Shown: positions 25,314 through 33,347 of the stretch, piece after piece
How the letters are laid out: the number at the start of each line of letters is the position of its first letter
Numbering within the stretch: position 1 is the stretch's first letter
Notes under the pieces: generated by a model
What the model saw: only the letters and a program-made list of their open reading frames with translations
Told to the model about the DNA's origin: nothing
Databases searched by the model: none
Made by a program: the position numbers and the translations under genes
Source: Pseudomonas trivialis
GTDB taxonomy: Bacteria > Pseudomonadota > Gammaproteobacteria > Pseudomonadales > Pseudomonadaceae
Direction: 5' to 3'
Assembly (NCBI RefSeq): GCF_001439805.1
Contig: NZ_JYLK01000016.1
Location: 91,392-155,391, forward strand
Length of the DNA stretch: 64,000 nt

Positions 25314-26587
25314 GGCGCCACTCCTTTACGTGGGGTCACACCGGTTCGGCTGATGCGGATCAACCCGCGTGGTCGCCAGATCATCATCACCACCATCAAC
25401 ACGCCAAACAGCAGCACGCGGTATTCCGAGAAGCTGCGCAGCAGCTCAGGCGCCACGGTCAATACGAACGCCGCGATCACCACGCCCACCGTCGAGCCCA
25501 TGCCGCCCAGTACCACAATGGCGAGGATCAGCGCCGACTCGAAGAAGGTGAACGAAGACGGGTTCACGAAGCCCTGGTAGCTGGCAAAGAACACCCCGGC
25601 CAGGCCGGCAGTCGATGCACCGATGGTGAACGCCGAAAGCTTGACCAGCACATGGTTCAGGCCCATGGAGCGGCAGGCGATCTCATCTTCACGCAGGGCT
25701 TCCCAGGCGCGGCCGACCGGCATGCGGGTCAGGCGGTGCTTGATGTAGAGCACGGCCAGCACCACCAGGAACAGCACGATGTAGATGAACAGGAATTTGA
25801 TATTGGGGTTGTAGTCGATGCCGAAAAATTCGTGGAAGGGTATCCCGCCGTCCTTCGCGCGCCGGCCGAACTCCAGGCCCAGGAAGGTCGGCGACGGCAC
25901 GGGCATGCCGTTCGGCCCGCCGGTGAACGACAGCCAGTTGTTGAGCACCAGGCGGATGATTTCACCGAAGCCCAGGGTCACGATGGCCAGATAGTCACCG
26001 TGCATTCGCAACACCGGGAAGCCGAGTATGCACCCCGCTAACGCCGCCGCGATGGCCGCCAGTGGCAACACGGTCCAGAAGCCCAGGCCGAGGTATTGAT
26101 AACCCAGCGCCAGGCCATAGGCACCGATGGCGTAGAACGCCACGTAACCGAGGTCGAGCAGCCCGGCCAGGCCGACCACGATGTTCAGGCCCAGGCCGAG
26201 CAGCACGTAGATCAGCCCGAGGATCACCACCGTGAGCAGGTACTTGTTGGCGAAGATCGGAAACACGATGGCGATCACGATCAACGCCGGGATGATCCAG
26301 CGCAGCCGCGACTTGTAGTCCGGCGCCCGCACATGCACGCCGGAGCCGCTGCTTTCGAAGCCCTGCAGGATCTTCAGGCCCCTGGGGGTTTGCAGGAACA
26401 GGCTCATGGCGAAGCGGCCGACCATCACGATGGCCACCAGCAGGCCCACGCGGGCCGGTTCCAGGTTGAAGCTGTAGCCGTCGAGGACCACGCCGACGAT
26501 CGGACCGAACACGATCAACGAAATCAGCCCGGCAAGGATCGTATCGACCACACTTTTCTTGATATCGACAGGTTTGGCAGCAGACAT
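25310..26587 (-). CDS. livM: Branched-chain amino-acid ABC permease LivM
   Basis: 425 residues with about eleven membrane helices. The N-terminal ~100 residues (two helices and a loop) are the extension found in LivM/BraE-type proteins, followed by the core permease with GLNIVVGLAGLLDLGYVAFYA and the EAA-like loop PVGRAWEALREDEIACRSMG that contacts the ATPases. It forms the inner-membrane heterodimer with LivH. The start MSAAKPVDIKKS at 26587 sits two bases after the livH stop. Confidence 0.92.
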   Translation of the reverse strand: MSAAKPVDIKKSVVDTILAGLISLIVFGPIVGVVLDGYSFNLEPARVGLLVAIVMVGRFAMSLFLQTPRGLKILQGFESSGSGVHVRAPDYKSRLRWIIPALIVIAIVFPIFANKYLLTVVILGLIYVLLGLGLNIVVGLAGLLDLGYVAFYAIGAYGLALGYQYLGLGFWTVLPLAAIAAALAGCILGFPVLRMHGDYLAIVTLGFGEIIRLVLNNWLSFTGGPNGMPVPSPTFLGLEFGRRAKDGGIPFHEFFGIDYNPNIKFLFIYIVLFLVVLAVLYIKHRLTRMPVGRAWEALREDEIACRSMGLNHVLVKLSAFTIGASTAGLAGVFFASYQGFVNPSSFTFFESALILAIVVLGGMGSTVGVVIAAFVLTVAPELLRSFSEYRVLLFGVLMVVMMIWRPRGLIRISRTGVTPRKGVAP

Positions 26588-26589
26588 GT

Positions 26590-27504
26590 TTACACCTTAG
26601 CCACGAGTGGGCGACCCAGCAGGCCCTGGGGACGGAAAATCAGAATCACCACCAGCAGGGAGAAACTGAACACGTCTTTGTAGTCGGAGTTGATCAACCC
26701 GGAGAACAGCGACTCGGAAATTCCGAGGATAATCCCGCCGAGCATCGCCCCAGGCAGGGAGCCGATGCCGCCGAGCACCGCTGCGGTAAACGCCTTGATG
26801 CCGATGATGAAGCCGGCATAGAAGTCGAAGGTGCCGTAGTTGAGGGTGATCAGCACGCCGGCCAATGCGGCCATGGCGGCGCCGATGACGAAGACATAGG
26901 AGATCACACGGTCGGTGTTGATACCGAGGATGGAGGCCATCTTGCGGTCTTGCTGCGTCGCGCGGCACATGCGGCCCAGCTTGGTGTACTTGATGATGTA
27001 GGTGAGCAGGGCCATGCCGGCGAACGCCGCCACGAGAATGAACACTTTGGTGTAGGTGAGTTGCACGAACCCGCTGCCGATATCGACGCGCCAGGCGCCG
27101 GCCAGCAGGGTCGGGATGCCTTGTTGCTTGGCGCCCTGGGCGATCTGTGCGTAGTTCTGCAGGATCAGCGAAATCCCGATGGCGCTGATCAGCGGAGCCA
27201 GTCGGGTGGAGTTGCGCAGCGGTTTGTAGGCAACCCGTTCGATCACCCAGCCGTACACGCCGGTGACCACCACGGTGAAGATCAGGGTCCCGAGAATGAG
27301 CAGCGGGAAGGATTCGATGCCGAAATAAGCCAGCAGTGCCAGACTGATCGCCGCGAGGTACGCGGAGATCATATAAACCTCGCCGTGGGCGAAGTTGATC
27401 ATGCCAATGATGCCGTAGACCATTGTGTAGCCGATGGCGATCAGGCCGTAGACCGACCCGAGGGTCAGGCCGTTGACCAGTTGCTGCAGGAAAATACCAT
27501 CCAT
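26590..27504 (-). CDS. livH: Branched-chain amino-acid ABC permease LivH
   Basis: 304 residues with eight or so membrane helices. Hallmarks are GLTLGSVYGLIAIGYTMVYGIIGMINFAHGE near the N-terminus and the EAA-like loop KLGRMCRATQQDRKMASILGI. The start at 27504 (MDGIFLQQLVNGL) is the family-typical N-terminus; a frame extending 33 bases upstream is not conserved. The gene is separated from the binding-protein gene by a REPIN, a usual arrangement that can lower expression of the downstream membrane genes relative to the binding protein. Confidence 0.92.
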   Translation of the reverse strand: MDGIFLQQLVNGLTLGSVYGLIAIGYTMVYGIIGMINFAHGEVYMISAYLAAISLALLAYFGIESFPLLILGTLIFTVVVTGVYGWVIERVAYKPLRNSTRLAPLISAIGISLILQNYAQIAQGAKQQGIPTLLAGAWRVDIGSGFVQLTYTKVFILVAAFAGMALLTYIIKYTKLGRMCRATQQDRKMASILGINTDRVISYVFVIGAAMAALAGVLITLNYGTFDFYAGFIIGIKAFTAAVLGGIGSLPGAMLGGIILGISESLFSGLINSDYKDVFSFSLLVVILIFRPQGLLGRPLVAKV

Positions 27505-27596
27505 AACGCAAATCTCACGCGGTGAGCACCTGCACACCGGGTGGGTGTGCAGCGCTTCTGGAGGAAAAAACAGATCTCGATAACAACCCCGTCTCC

Positions 27597-27686
27597 TGTG
27601 GGAGGGGGCTTGCTCCCCGATGGCAGTGGGTCAGTCATGCATGTGTTGCCTGACATACCGCTGTCGGGAGCAAGCCCCCTCCCACA
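27597..27686. repeat. REPIN between binding-protein gene and livH
   Basis: TGTGGGAGGGGGCTTGCTCC at 27597 and its inverse at 27665-27686 (CGGGAGCAAGCCCCCTCCCA), separated by ~45 bases. Inside the liv operon, it could stabilise the upstream mRNA or attenuate transcription. Confidence 0.88.
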
Positions 27687-27707
27687 TTGGAACAGTGGTG
27701 CTCAGGC

Positions 27708-28844
27708 TTACTTCTGTTTTTCCAACTGGTGGTATTTGCCGTCTTTATCCCACTGGTAAACCACGTAGTCGGAGATTTTCAGGTCGCCCTTGGAATCCCA
27801 GGCTTTTTCGCCCATGACGGTTTTTACCGGGTGAGCCTTGAGCCACTTAGCAGCGTCTTCGCCCTTGTTGGACTTGGCGCCATTGAAGCCGGCCGCCAGG
27901 GCCTGGACCGATGCGTAGGCGTACAGGGTGTAGCCTTCCGGCTCGTAGCCGCTCTTCTGGAACTCTTCCACGACGGTCTTGCTGTCCGGCAGCTTGCGCG
28001 GGTCGGCGCCGAAGGTCATGTACACGCCGTCCACGTACTGCTTGCCGCCGGCGGTGGCGACCAGTTCGTCGGTGACGATGCCGTCATCGGACATGAACTT
28101 GACGTCCTTGAGGCCCGCTTCACGGATCTGGCGCACCAGAGGGCCGGCTTCCGGGTGCAGGCCGCCGAAGTACACGACGTCGGCGCCGGTGGAGCGAATT
28201 TTGGTGACCAGGGCGCTGAAGTCTTTCTCGCCACGGGTGAGGCCTTCTTCCAGCACCGGCTTGACGCCGCGCTTGGTCAACTGGGCGGCGGTGGCGTCGG
28301 CCAGGCCTTTGCCGTAGGTGTCCTTGTCGTTGATGACCGCGACTTTCTTGCCCTTGAGCACGTCGACGATGTAGTCGCCGGCGACGACGCCCTGCTGGTC
28401 GTCACGCCCGCACATGCGGAACATCGCGCCCAGGCCGCGCTCGGTGACTTGCGGGTTGGTGGAGCCCGGCGTGATCGCAATGATGCCGGCCTCGTCATAC
28501 ACCTCGGACGCCGGGATGGTGTTGGAGGAGCAGAAGTGCCCGACCACGCCGATCACTTTGTCCTGGTCGGCCAGACGGTTGGCCACGGCCACGGCCTGTT
28601 TGGGCTCGCACGCGTCATCGCCGGCCACCAGCACAATTTTTTCGCCATTGATGCCGCCGGCCTTGTTGATCACATCGGCCGCCGCCTGGGCACCCTTCAT
28701 GTACTGCTCACCGAAAGCAGCGTTGGCGCCCGTCATCGGGCCTGCCACGCCGATCTTCACATCAGCTTGAACAAACGTAGAAACACCCAGCGCTGCTGCA
28801 ACAGCGAGGGCCAGAAAACCTTTCTTGTAAAACGTCTGAGACAT
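27708..28844 (-). CDS. Periplasmic amino-acid-binding protein of the liv-type ABC system
   Basis: 378 residues. A signal peptide ends near STFVQA; the mature part begins DVKIGVAGPMTGANAAFGEQ, the type I fold of LivJ/LivK/BraC proteins. Conserved pieces include DDACEPKQAVAVANRL, the GHFCSSNT ligand-binding loop with ITPGSTNP, and DVVYFGGLHPEAGPL. The cysteine pair of LivJ/BraC (in DDAC and GHFC) is present. It is the solute receptor for the LivHMGF complex and is first in the operon. It differs enough from P. aeruginosa BraC as I recall it to look like the paralogous PA4913-type system, so the exact amino acid carried is uncertain. Confidence 0.9.
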   Translation of the reverse strand: MSQTFYKKGFLALAVAAALGVSTFVQADVKIGVAGPMTGANAAFGEQYMKGAQAAADVINKAGGINGEKIVLVAGDDACEPKQAVAVANRLADQDKVIGVVGHFCSSNTIPASEVYDEAGIIAITPGSTNPQVTERGLGAMFRMCGRDDQQGVVAGDYIVDVLKGKKVAVINDKDTYGKGLADATAAQLTKRGVKPVLEEGLTRGEKDFSALVTKIRSTGADVVYFGGLHPEAGPLVRQIREAGLKDVKFMSDDGIVTDELVATAGGKQYVDGVYMTFGADPRKLPDSKTVVEEFQKSGYEPEGYTLYAYASVQALAAGFNGAKSNKGEDAAKWLKAHPVKTVMGEKAWDSKGDLKISDYVVYQWDKDGKYHQLEKQK

Positions 28845-28999
28845 GAGTGGTGCTCCGTATTTTTGATTTTAGGCACGACGACTTGCATTCAATCCTTTCA
28901 CGGAAAGCTCAGAGCAAGCCGCGTGCCATTACTTTTTTATTCTTCAAAAAGACACCGTGTCATTGTTATTGCAGGCGTTTCGGCGCCACTTGCCAGTGC

Positions 29000-29075
29000 G
29001 TGCAACCCTCAAGCTCAGAGAGGTGCAACCCGCAAGCGAAAAAAGTACAACCCGGTGCGGTGGCACCTGCAACCG
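29000..29075. promoter_or_regulatory. Four direct repeats at 22-23 bp spacing, candidate operator array
   Basis: GTGCAACCC at 29000-29008 and 29023-29031, GTACAACCC at 29045-29053 and CTGCAACCG at 29067-29075. Start-to-start spacings are 23, 22 and 22 bp, close to two helical turns, so all copies face the same side of the DNA. They lie 156-231 bases upstream of the liv binding-protein start codon. The binding protein is unknown. Confidence 0.5.
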
Positions 29076-29173
29076 GACGCGCAAACGACAGCCGCCGCGC
29101 GTGTAACAACAGGCGTAACGGAACTGCACATTTACAGTGCGCGATTGCTACGACTTGCACCAATACAGATGGG

Positions 29174-29200
29174 AAGCCTGCCAGGAAGAGGCAGGCTTTT
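29174..29200. terminator. Hairpin after amaA
   Basis: A 9-bp stem AAGCCTGCC/GGCAGGCTT (29174-29182 with 29190-29198), 20 bases past the amaA stop. The T run lies on the plus-strand side, so it is a weak terminator at best for minus-strand amaA. Confidence 0.5.
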
Positions 29201-29217
29201 ACGCGCCAGGTCGCTGA

Positions 29218-30501
29218 TCAGATCACGATGCGCAGGCATTGCCCGGCGTGATACAGCGAGAATCCCGCTTCGTACAGACAGCTGCGCACGCCCGCGCCAT
29301 TCACGGGCTGCATCGGCGCAAATGGAATCGGCAAGGCCTGGGGACTCTGGTGACACAGATAATCGGCAAACGCCTTGCCGACCACACTGCCGGTGGTGAC
29401 GCCGCGCCCGTTGTAGCCAGTGACGGCAACCAGTCCCGGCGCCGGTTCGAACAGGCGCATCAGGTGATCCGGGGTGAACGCGATGCAACCGGTCCAGGTG
29501 AATTCCCACTGCACCGACTTGAGGTACGGGAAGTAATGCTGTTGCACCCGATCAGCCCACGCCTTGAGGAACCAGCCCGGTTTCTGGTTGCCGTTGCCCA
29601 GACTGCCGAGCAGCAGGCGGCCATCGGCGTCGCGGCGAATGCTGCTGAGCACCTGGCGGGTGTCCCAGGATCCCTGGCCGCCGGGAAGGATTTGCCGCGC
29701 GGCGTCATCGGTAAGCGGGGCGGAGGCGACCTGATAGTAATAACCGGGGAAAAAATTACGCCGCAGCTCGGTCCATTCGCCTTCGGTGTAGGCATTGGAG
29801 GCGATCACCACCTGGGCCGCCTGCACCGACCCCTGAGCGGTCTGCACGGACCAGTTCGCGCCCTGGCGTTCCAATTGGGTGACCGGGGAATGATCGAACA
29901 TCTGCCCGCCCAGGCCGGCCGCGGCGTTCGCAAGGCCCGTGGTGTATGCCATCGGGTTCAATGTGCCGGCGCGCCTGTCGAGCAGGGCGGCAGAAATTTT
30001 GCGAGTGCCGGTGGCTTGTTCGCAGGCCTGGCCGGTCAGCAACTCGACCGGCGCGCCACGGCGTTTCCACTGTTCTTCACGACTGCGCAAATCCGCCTCG
30101 CCACGGGCGTTGTGCGCCATATGCAAGGTGCCCTCGCGGCGCAGTTGGCAATCGATGTTGTAGGTGTCGATCAGGCTGAACACCAGCGACGGCGCCGCAC
30201 CCAGCATGCGGTTGAGCTGGCTGCCCACCGCTTCGCCGAAACCGGCTTCGATCTCGTCCGGCGGGATCCACAGGCCGGCATTCACCAGCCCGACGTTACG
30301 CCCCGACCCGCCGTGGCCGGTGCGATGGGCCTCGAGCACGGCGACGCTTTTGCCCTGCTCCAGCAGGTGAATGGCTGCCGACAACCCGGTGATGCCGGCG
30401 CCGATCACGCACACATCCACCTTGACCTCGCCCTTGAGCGCCGTGCGATCCGGCCGCCCTGGGGTGAGGTGTTCCCACAAACATGCTTCGCGCAGTGCCA
30501 T
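29218..30501 (-). CDS. amaA: FAD-dependent L-pipecolate oxidase, AmaA-like
   Basis: 427 residues, a DAO-type flavoprotein. The dinucleotide motif VIGAGITGLSAAIHLLEQGK followed by VLEA lies near residues 32-58, then GGSGRNVGLVNAGLW (substrate-side loop), and the C-terminal FAD-binding GYNGRGVTTGSVVGKAFAD. It matches P. putida AmaA by recall in length and neighbourhood: the next gene upstream encodes AmaB. AmaA oxidises L-pipecolate to piperideine-6-carboxylate in the D-lysine/pipecolate branch of lysine catabolism; gamma-glutamylputrescine oxidase (PuuB) is the main alternative. The start at 30501 (MALREACLWEHLTPG) has CGGAG eight bases upstream. It lies 106 bases after amaB, with a decayed REP between. 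Confidence 0.8.
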   Translation of the reverse strand: MALREACLWEHLTPGRPDRTALKGEVKVDVCVIGAGITGLSAAIHLLEQGKSVAVLEAHRTGHGGSGRNVGLVNAGLWIPPDEIEAGFGEAVGSQLNRMLGAAPSLVFSLIDTYNIDCQLRREGTLHMAHNARGEADLRSREEQWKRRGAPVELLTGQACEQATGTRKISAALLDRRAGTLNPMAYTTGLANAAAGLGGQMFDHSPVTQLERQGANWSVQTAQGSVQAAQVVIASNAYTEGEWTELRRNFFPGYYYQVASAPLTDDAARQILPGGQGSWDTRQVLSSIRRDADGRLLLGSLGNGNQKPGWFLKAWADRVQQHYFPYLKSVQWEFTWTGCIAFTPDHLMRLFEPAPGLVAVTGYNGRGVTTGSVVGKAFADYLCHQSPQALPIPFAPMQPVNGAGVRSCLYEAGFSLYHAGQCLRIVI

Positions 30502-30559
30502 TGCCAGACTCCGATGAGACCCAACAAACAACCATTCTTGATGTGCAAATGCGATCAAC

Positions 30560-30583
30560 TGTGGGAGCAAGCGCCCTCCCACA
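30560..30583. repeat. Decayed REP hairpin between amaB and amaA
   Basis: TGTGGGAGCAAGCGCCCTCC and the following CACA: the outer arms of a REP are kept and the GGGGGCTTGCTCCC centre is lost. Confidence 0.6.
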
Positions 30584-30607
30584 TTGACCGCGCTCCGCCT
30601 TGGGGAA

Positions 30608-32098
30608 TCAGTCGAAGGTGATGCCCTGCGCCAGCGGCAGCTCCAGCGAGTAGTTCACGGTATTGGTCTGGCGACGCATGTACCCGCGCCAGGCATCCGA
30701 ACCCGACTCACGCCCACCGCCGGTCTCTTTCTCGCCGCCGAACGCACCACCGATCTCCGCACCGCTCGGGCCGATGTTGACGTTGGCGATGCCGCAGTCG
30801 CTGCCCACCGCCGACATGAATTGCTCGGCCTCGCGCACATCAAGGGTGAAGATGCACGACGACAGGCCCTGGGGCACGGCGTTGTTCAGGCGCAGGGCTT
30901 CGGCAAAATCGCTGTAGCCGACCACATAAAGGATCGGCGCGAAGGTTTCGCTGCACACCACGTCGCTCTGCTCAGGCATCTCCACAATGGCCGGCGACAC
31001 GTAGTACGCATTGGGGAATTTATCCTCCAGTTGACGCTGGCCGCCGAACACCTTGCCGCCTTCGCTCAACGCCTGTTCCAGGGCGTCCTGCATGGCGTCG
31101 AAACCGTGTTTGTCGATCAGCGGGCCGATCAGGTTGCCTTCCAGCGGGTGGCCGATGCGCACCTTGGCATAGGCGGCCTTGAGGCGGGTGACGATTTCCT
31201 CCTTGACCGACTCATGGGCGATCAGGCGGCGCAGGGTGGTGCAACGCTGGCCGGCGGTGCCGACGGCGCTGAACAGGATGGCGCGTACGGCCATGTCCAG
31301 GTCGGCGCTGGGGCCGAGGATCATCGCGTTGTTGCCGCCCAGCTCGAGGATGCTGCGGGCAAAGCGTGCGGCGACCCTGGGCGCCACTTCGCGGCCCATG
31401 CGGGTGCTGCCGGTGGCGCTGATCAGCGCCACGCGCGGGTCGTCCACCAGGGCTGCACCGGCGTCACGGCCGCCGATGATCACCTGGCTCAGGTACTCCG
31501 GGGCGCCATCGAAGGTCTTCAGCACGCGCTCGAACAAGGCCTGGCAGGCCAGGGCAGTGAGCGGGGTCTTCTCGGACGGCTTCCAGATCACCGCATTGCC
31601 GCACACCAGCGCCAGGGCGGTGTTCCACGCCCACACGGCCACCGGAAAGTTGAACGCGCTGATCACGCCGACCACGCCCAGCGGGTGCCAGGTTTCACGC
31701 ATGTGGTGGCCGGGACGCTCGGAGGCGATGGTCAGGCCGTAGAGCTGACGCGAAAGGCCGACGGCGAAGTCGCAGATGTCGATCATTTCCTGCACTTCGC
31801 CCAGGCCTTCCTGGGTGATCTTGCCGGCTTCCCAGGACACGAGTTCGCCCAGGTCGGCCTTGTATTGGCGCAGCACGTCACCAAACTGACGCACCAGCTC
31901 GCCGCGACGCGGTGCCGGCACGTTGCGCCAGGCGTCGAATGCATGCTCGGCACGACTGACCTGTTGCTCCACCTCGGCGGCACCTTCCCAGTGCACACTG
32001 CCGATCCGGCTGCCATCAATCGGCGAATGCACGGGCTGTTTACCCGCCTGGTACAGCGCCGGGTTCACGCCGAGACGATCAAGCAATGCGGCAACCAT
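30608..32098 (-). CDS. amaB: L-2-aminoadipate-6-semialdehyde dehydrogenase AmaB (ALDH7 family)
   Basis: 496 residues, aldehyde dehydrogenase superfamily. The catalytic cysteine lies in GTAGQRCTTLRRL, the general-base glutamate in LELGGNNAM, and the NAD-binding region around GSTRMGREVAPRVAARF. The C-terminal GGGRESGSDAWRGYMRRQTNT is typical of ALDH7/antiquitin-type enzymes. The reaction is oxidation of 2-aminoadipate-6-semialdehyde (open form of piperideine-6-carboxylate) to 2-aminoadipate, the step after AmaA. It is transcribed before amaA and divergently from a LysR regulator, the usual control layout. The start is ATG at 32098 (MVAALLDRLGVNPALY). Confidence 0.88.
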   Translation of the reverse strand: MVAALLDRLGVNPALYQAGKQPVHSPIDGSRIGSVHWEGAAEVEQQVSRAEHAFDAWRNVPAPRRGELVRQFGDVLRQYKADLGELVSWEAGKITQEGLGEVQEMIDICDFAVGLSRQLYGLTIASERPGHHMRETWHPLGVVGVISAFNFPVAVWAWNTALALVCGNAVIWKPSEKTPLTALACQALFERVLKTFDGAPEYLSQVIIGGRDAGAALVDDPRVALISATGSTRMGREVAPRVAARFARSILELGGNNAMILGPSADLDMAVRAILFSAVGTAGQRCTTLRRLIAHESVKEEIVTRLKAAYAKVRIGHPLEGNLIGPLIDKHGFDAMQDALEQALSEGGKVFGGQRQLEDKFPNAYYVSPAIVEMPEQSDVVCSETFAPILYVVGYSDFAEALRLNNAVPQGLSSCIFTLDVREAEQFMSAVGSDCGIANVNIGPSGAEIGGAFGGEKETGGGRESGSDAWRGYMRRQTNTVNYSLELPLAQGITFD

Positions 32099-32218
32099 GG
32101 ATCACTCCTTCAATCTGCAGACAAAAAATCGCGCCGCCACACCCACGGCCATTCAGGTCCTATTTGTAGCTGGCCCAACACTTGCCAACAAACGACGATT
32201 AGGCGAGATATCATTCCG

Positions 32219-32239
32219 TTTATTCATGCAAAGAATAAA
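32219..32239. promoter_or_regulatory. Inverted repeat in the amaB-LysR divergent region, candidate regulator site
   Basis: TTTATTC-ATGCAAA-GAATAAA: perfect 7-bp arms around a 7-base spacer, ending 13 bases before the LysR-gene start. It fits the T-N11-A style of LysR operators and, by position, autoregulation. Confidence 0.5.
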
Positions 32240-32252
32240 ATAGAGGCGTGCC

Positions 32253-33143
32253 GTGCTGAACAAACGCTATTTGCCCTCGATCACCGCTCTGCAGTGCTTC
32301 GAAGCGGCCACCCGCCACCTGAGCTTCACCCGCGCCGCCGAGGAACTCAACCTCACGCAAAGCGCGGTGAGCAAGCAGGTGGCGCAGTTGGAAGAGTTGC
32401 TGCAACACCTGCTGTTTCGCCGCGTGCGCCGCCGCCTGCAAATGACCCCGGCGGGGGATCTTTACCTGGTGGAAGTGCGCAAGATCCTCACGCAGGTAGA
32501 GATGTCCACGCACTACCTGCGCTCCTACGGCGGCGAGACCGAAGTGCTGCGGGTGTCCACGCCCTACACGTTCGGCGCGCGCTGGCTGGTGCCGCGCCTC
32601 AAGGGCTGGCGTTTGCGTCACCCGCAGATTCATCTGGACCTGTGCAACGAGCAGGAACCGGACGATCTGCTCCAAGGCAAGGCCGACATGGCGTTCTACT
32701 TCGGTCAGGGTTCACGGCCCGGCACCGAAAGCCTGAAGCTGTTCAGCGAAGAGCTGGTGCCGGTGTGCGCCCCGGAAAGCCTGCCCGCGACGCCGTTCAC
32801 CAACCCCACGCAACTCAGCGATCTGGTGCTGCTGCAAAATGCCTCGCGGCCCCAGGGCTGGCATGACTGGTTTGCCGATCTGGGTTTGCATACCGAGCAC
32901 AGCTATCACGGGCCGCGTTTTGAAACCTTCTATATGTGCATTCGCGCGGCGCAGGTGGGCTGTGGCGTGGCGCTGCTGCCGCGCTTTCTGGTGGAGGAGG
33001 AACTGGCCGACGGCAAGCTGGTAATGCCCTGGCAGCATGCAATGCCGAGTCAGGATGCGTATTACCTGGCGTATCCGGAGCATTCGGCCGAGGTGCCCAA
33101 GGTGCGCGAATTTGTAAAGTGGATGATGGAGCAAGTCATTTAG
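32253..33143 (+). CDS. LysR-type regulator, probable amaBA activator
   Basis: 296 residues. The winged helix-turn-helix occupies residues ~6-65 (LSFTRAAEELNLTQSAVSKQVAQLEELL), with a GcvA-like character. The effector-binding domain follows (LRVSTPYTFGARWLVPRL, and CIRAAQVGCGVALLPRFLVEEEL near the end). The start is a GTG at 32253 with GAGG about eight bases upstream. It is divergent from amaB across ~150 bases, so control of lysine/pipecolate degradation is the natural inference, with the inducer probably a pathway intermediate. Confidence 0.85.
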   Translation: MLNKRYLPSITALQCFEAATRHLSFTRAAEELNLTQSAVSKQVAQLEELLQHLLFRRVRRRLQMTPAGDLYLVEVRKILTQVEMSTHYLRSYGGETEVLRVSTPYTFGARWLVPRLKGWRLRHPQIHLDLCNEQEPDDLLQGKADMAFYFGQGSRPGTESLKLFSEELVPVCAPESLPATPFTNPTQLSDLVLLQNASRPQGWHDWFADLGLHTEHSYHGPRFETFYMCIRAAQVGCGVALLPRFLVEEELADGKLVMPWQHAMPSQDAYYLAYPEHSAEVPKVREFVKWMMEQVI

Positions 33144-33156
33144 TGCCTGGAATACC

Positions 33157-33226
33157 GCTATCGGGAGCAAGCCCCCTCCCACACTAGTACGCGGTCAACT
33201 GTGGGAGGGGGCTTGCTCCCGATAGC
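33157..33226. repeat. REPIN
   Basis: GCTATCGGGAGCAAGCCCCC (from 33157, then TCCCACA) and its almost exact inverse ending CTTGCTCCCGATAGC at 33226, with a short ~15-base centre. It lies between the LysR gene and pncB. Confidence 0.9.
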
Positions 33227-33347
33227 GCCAGTGGCCTCACCCAAAAAAATCACTGGCAAAACCCTACAGGTCTATGCGCCACTAGCCCTTTCCTCAATTA
33301 TGCGTAAAGGTCGGCGCCCATCGCCGACCCGTCTGGAGATTCCCGTT

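Larger units (their letters stand above)
28845..29217. other. Intergenic region upstream of the liv operon
   Basis: 373 bases between the amaA stop and the binding-protein start, both on the minus strand. It holds four phased direct repeats (next entry), a hairpin at 29174-29198, and presumably the liv promoter. No gene is evident. Confidence 0.6.
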
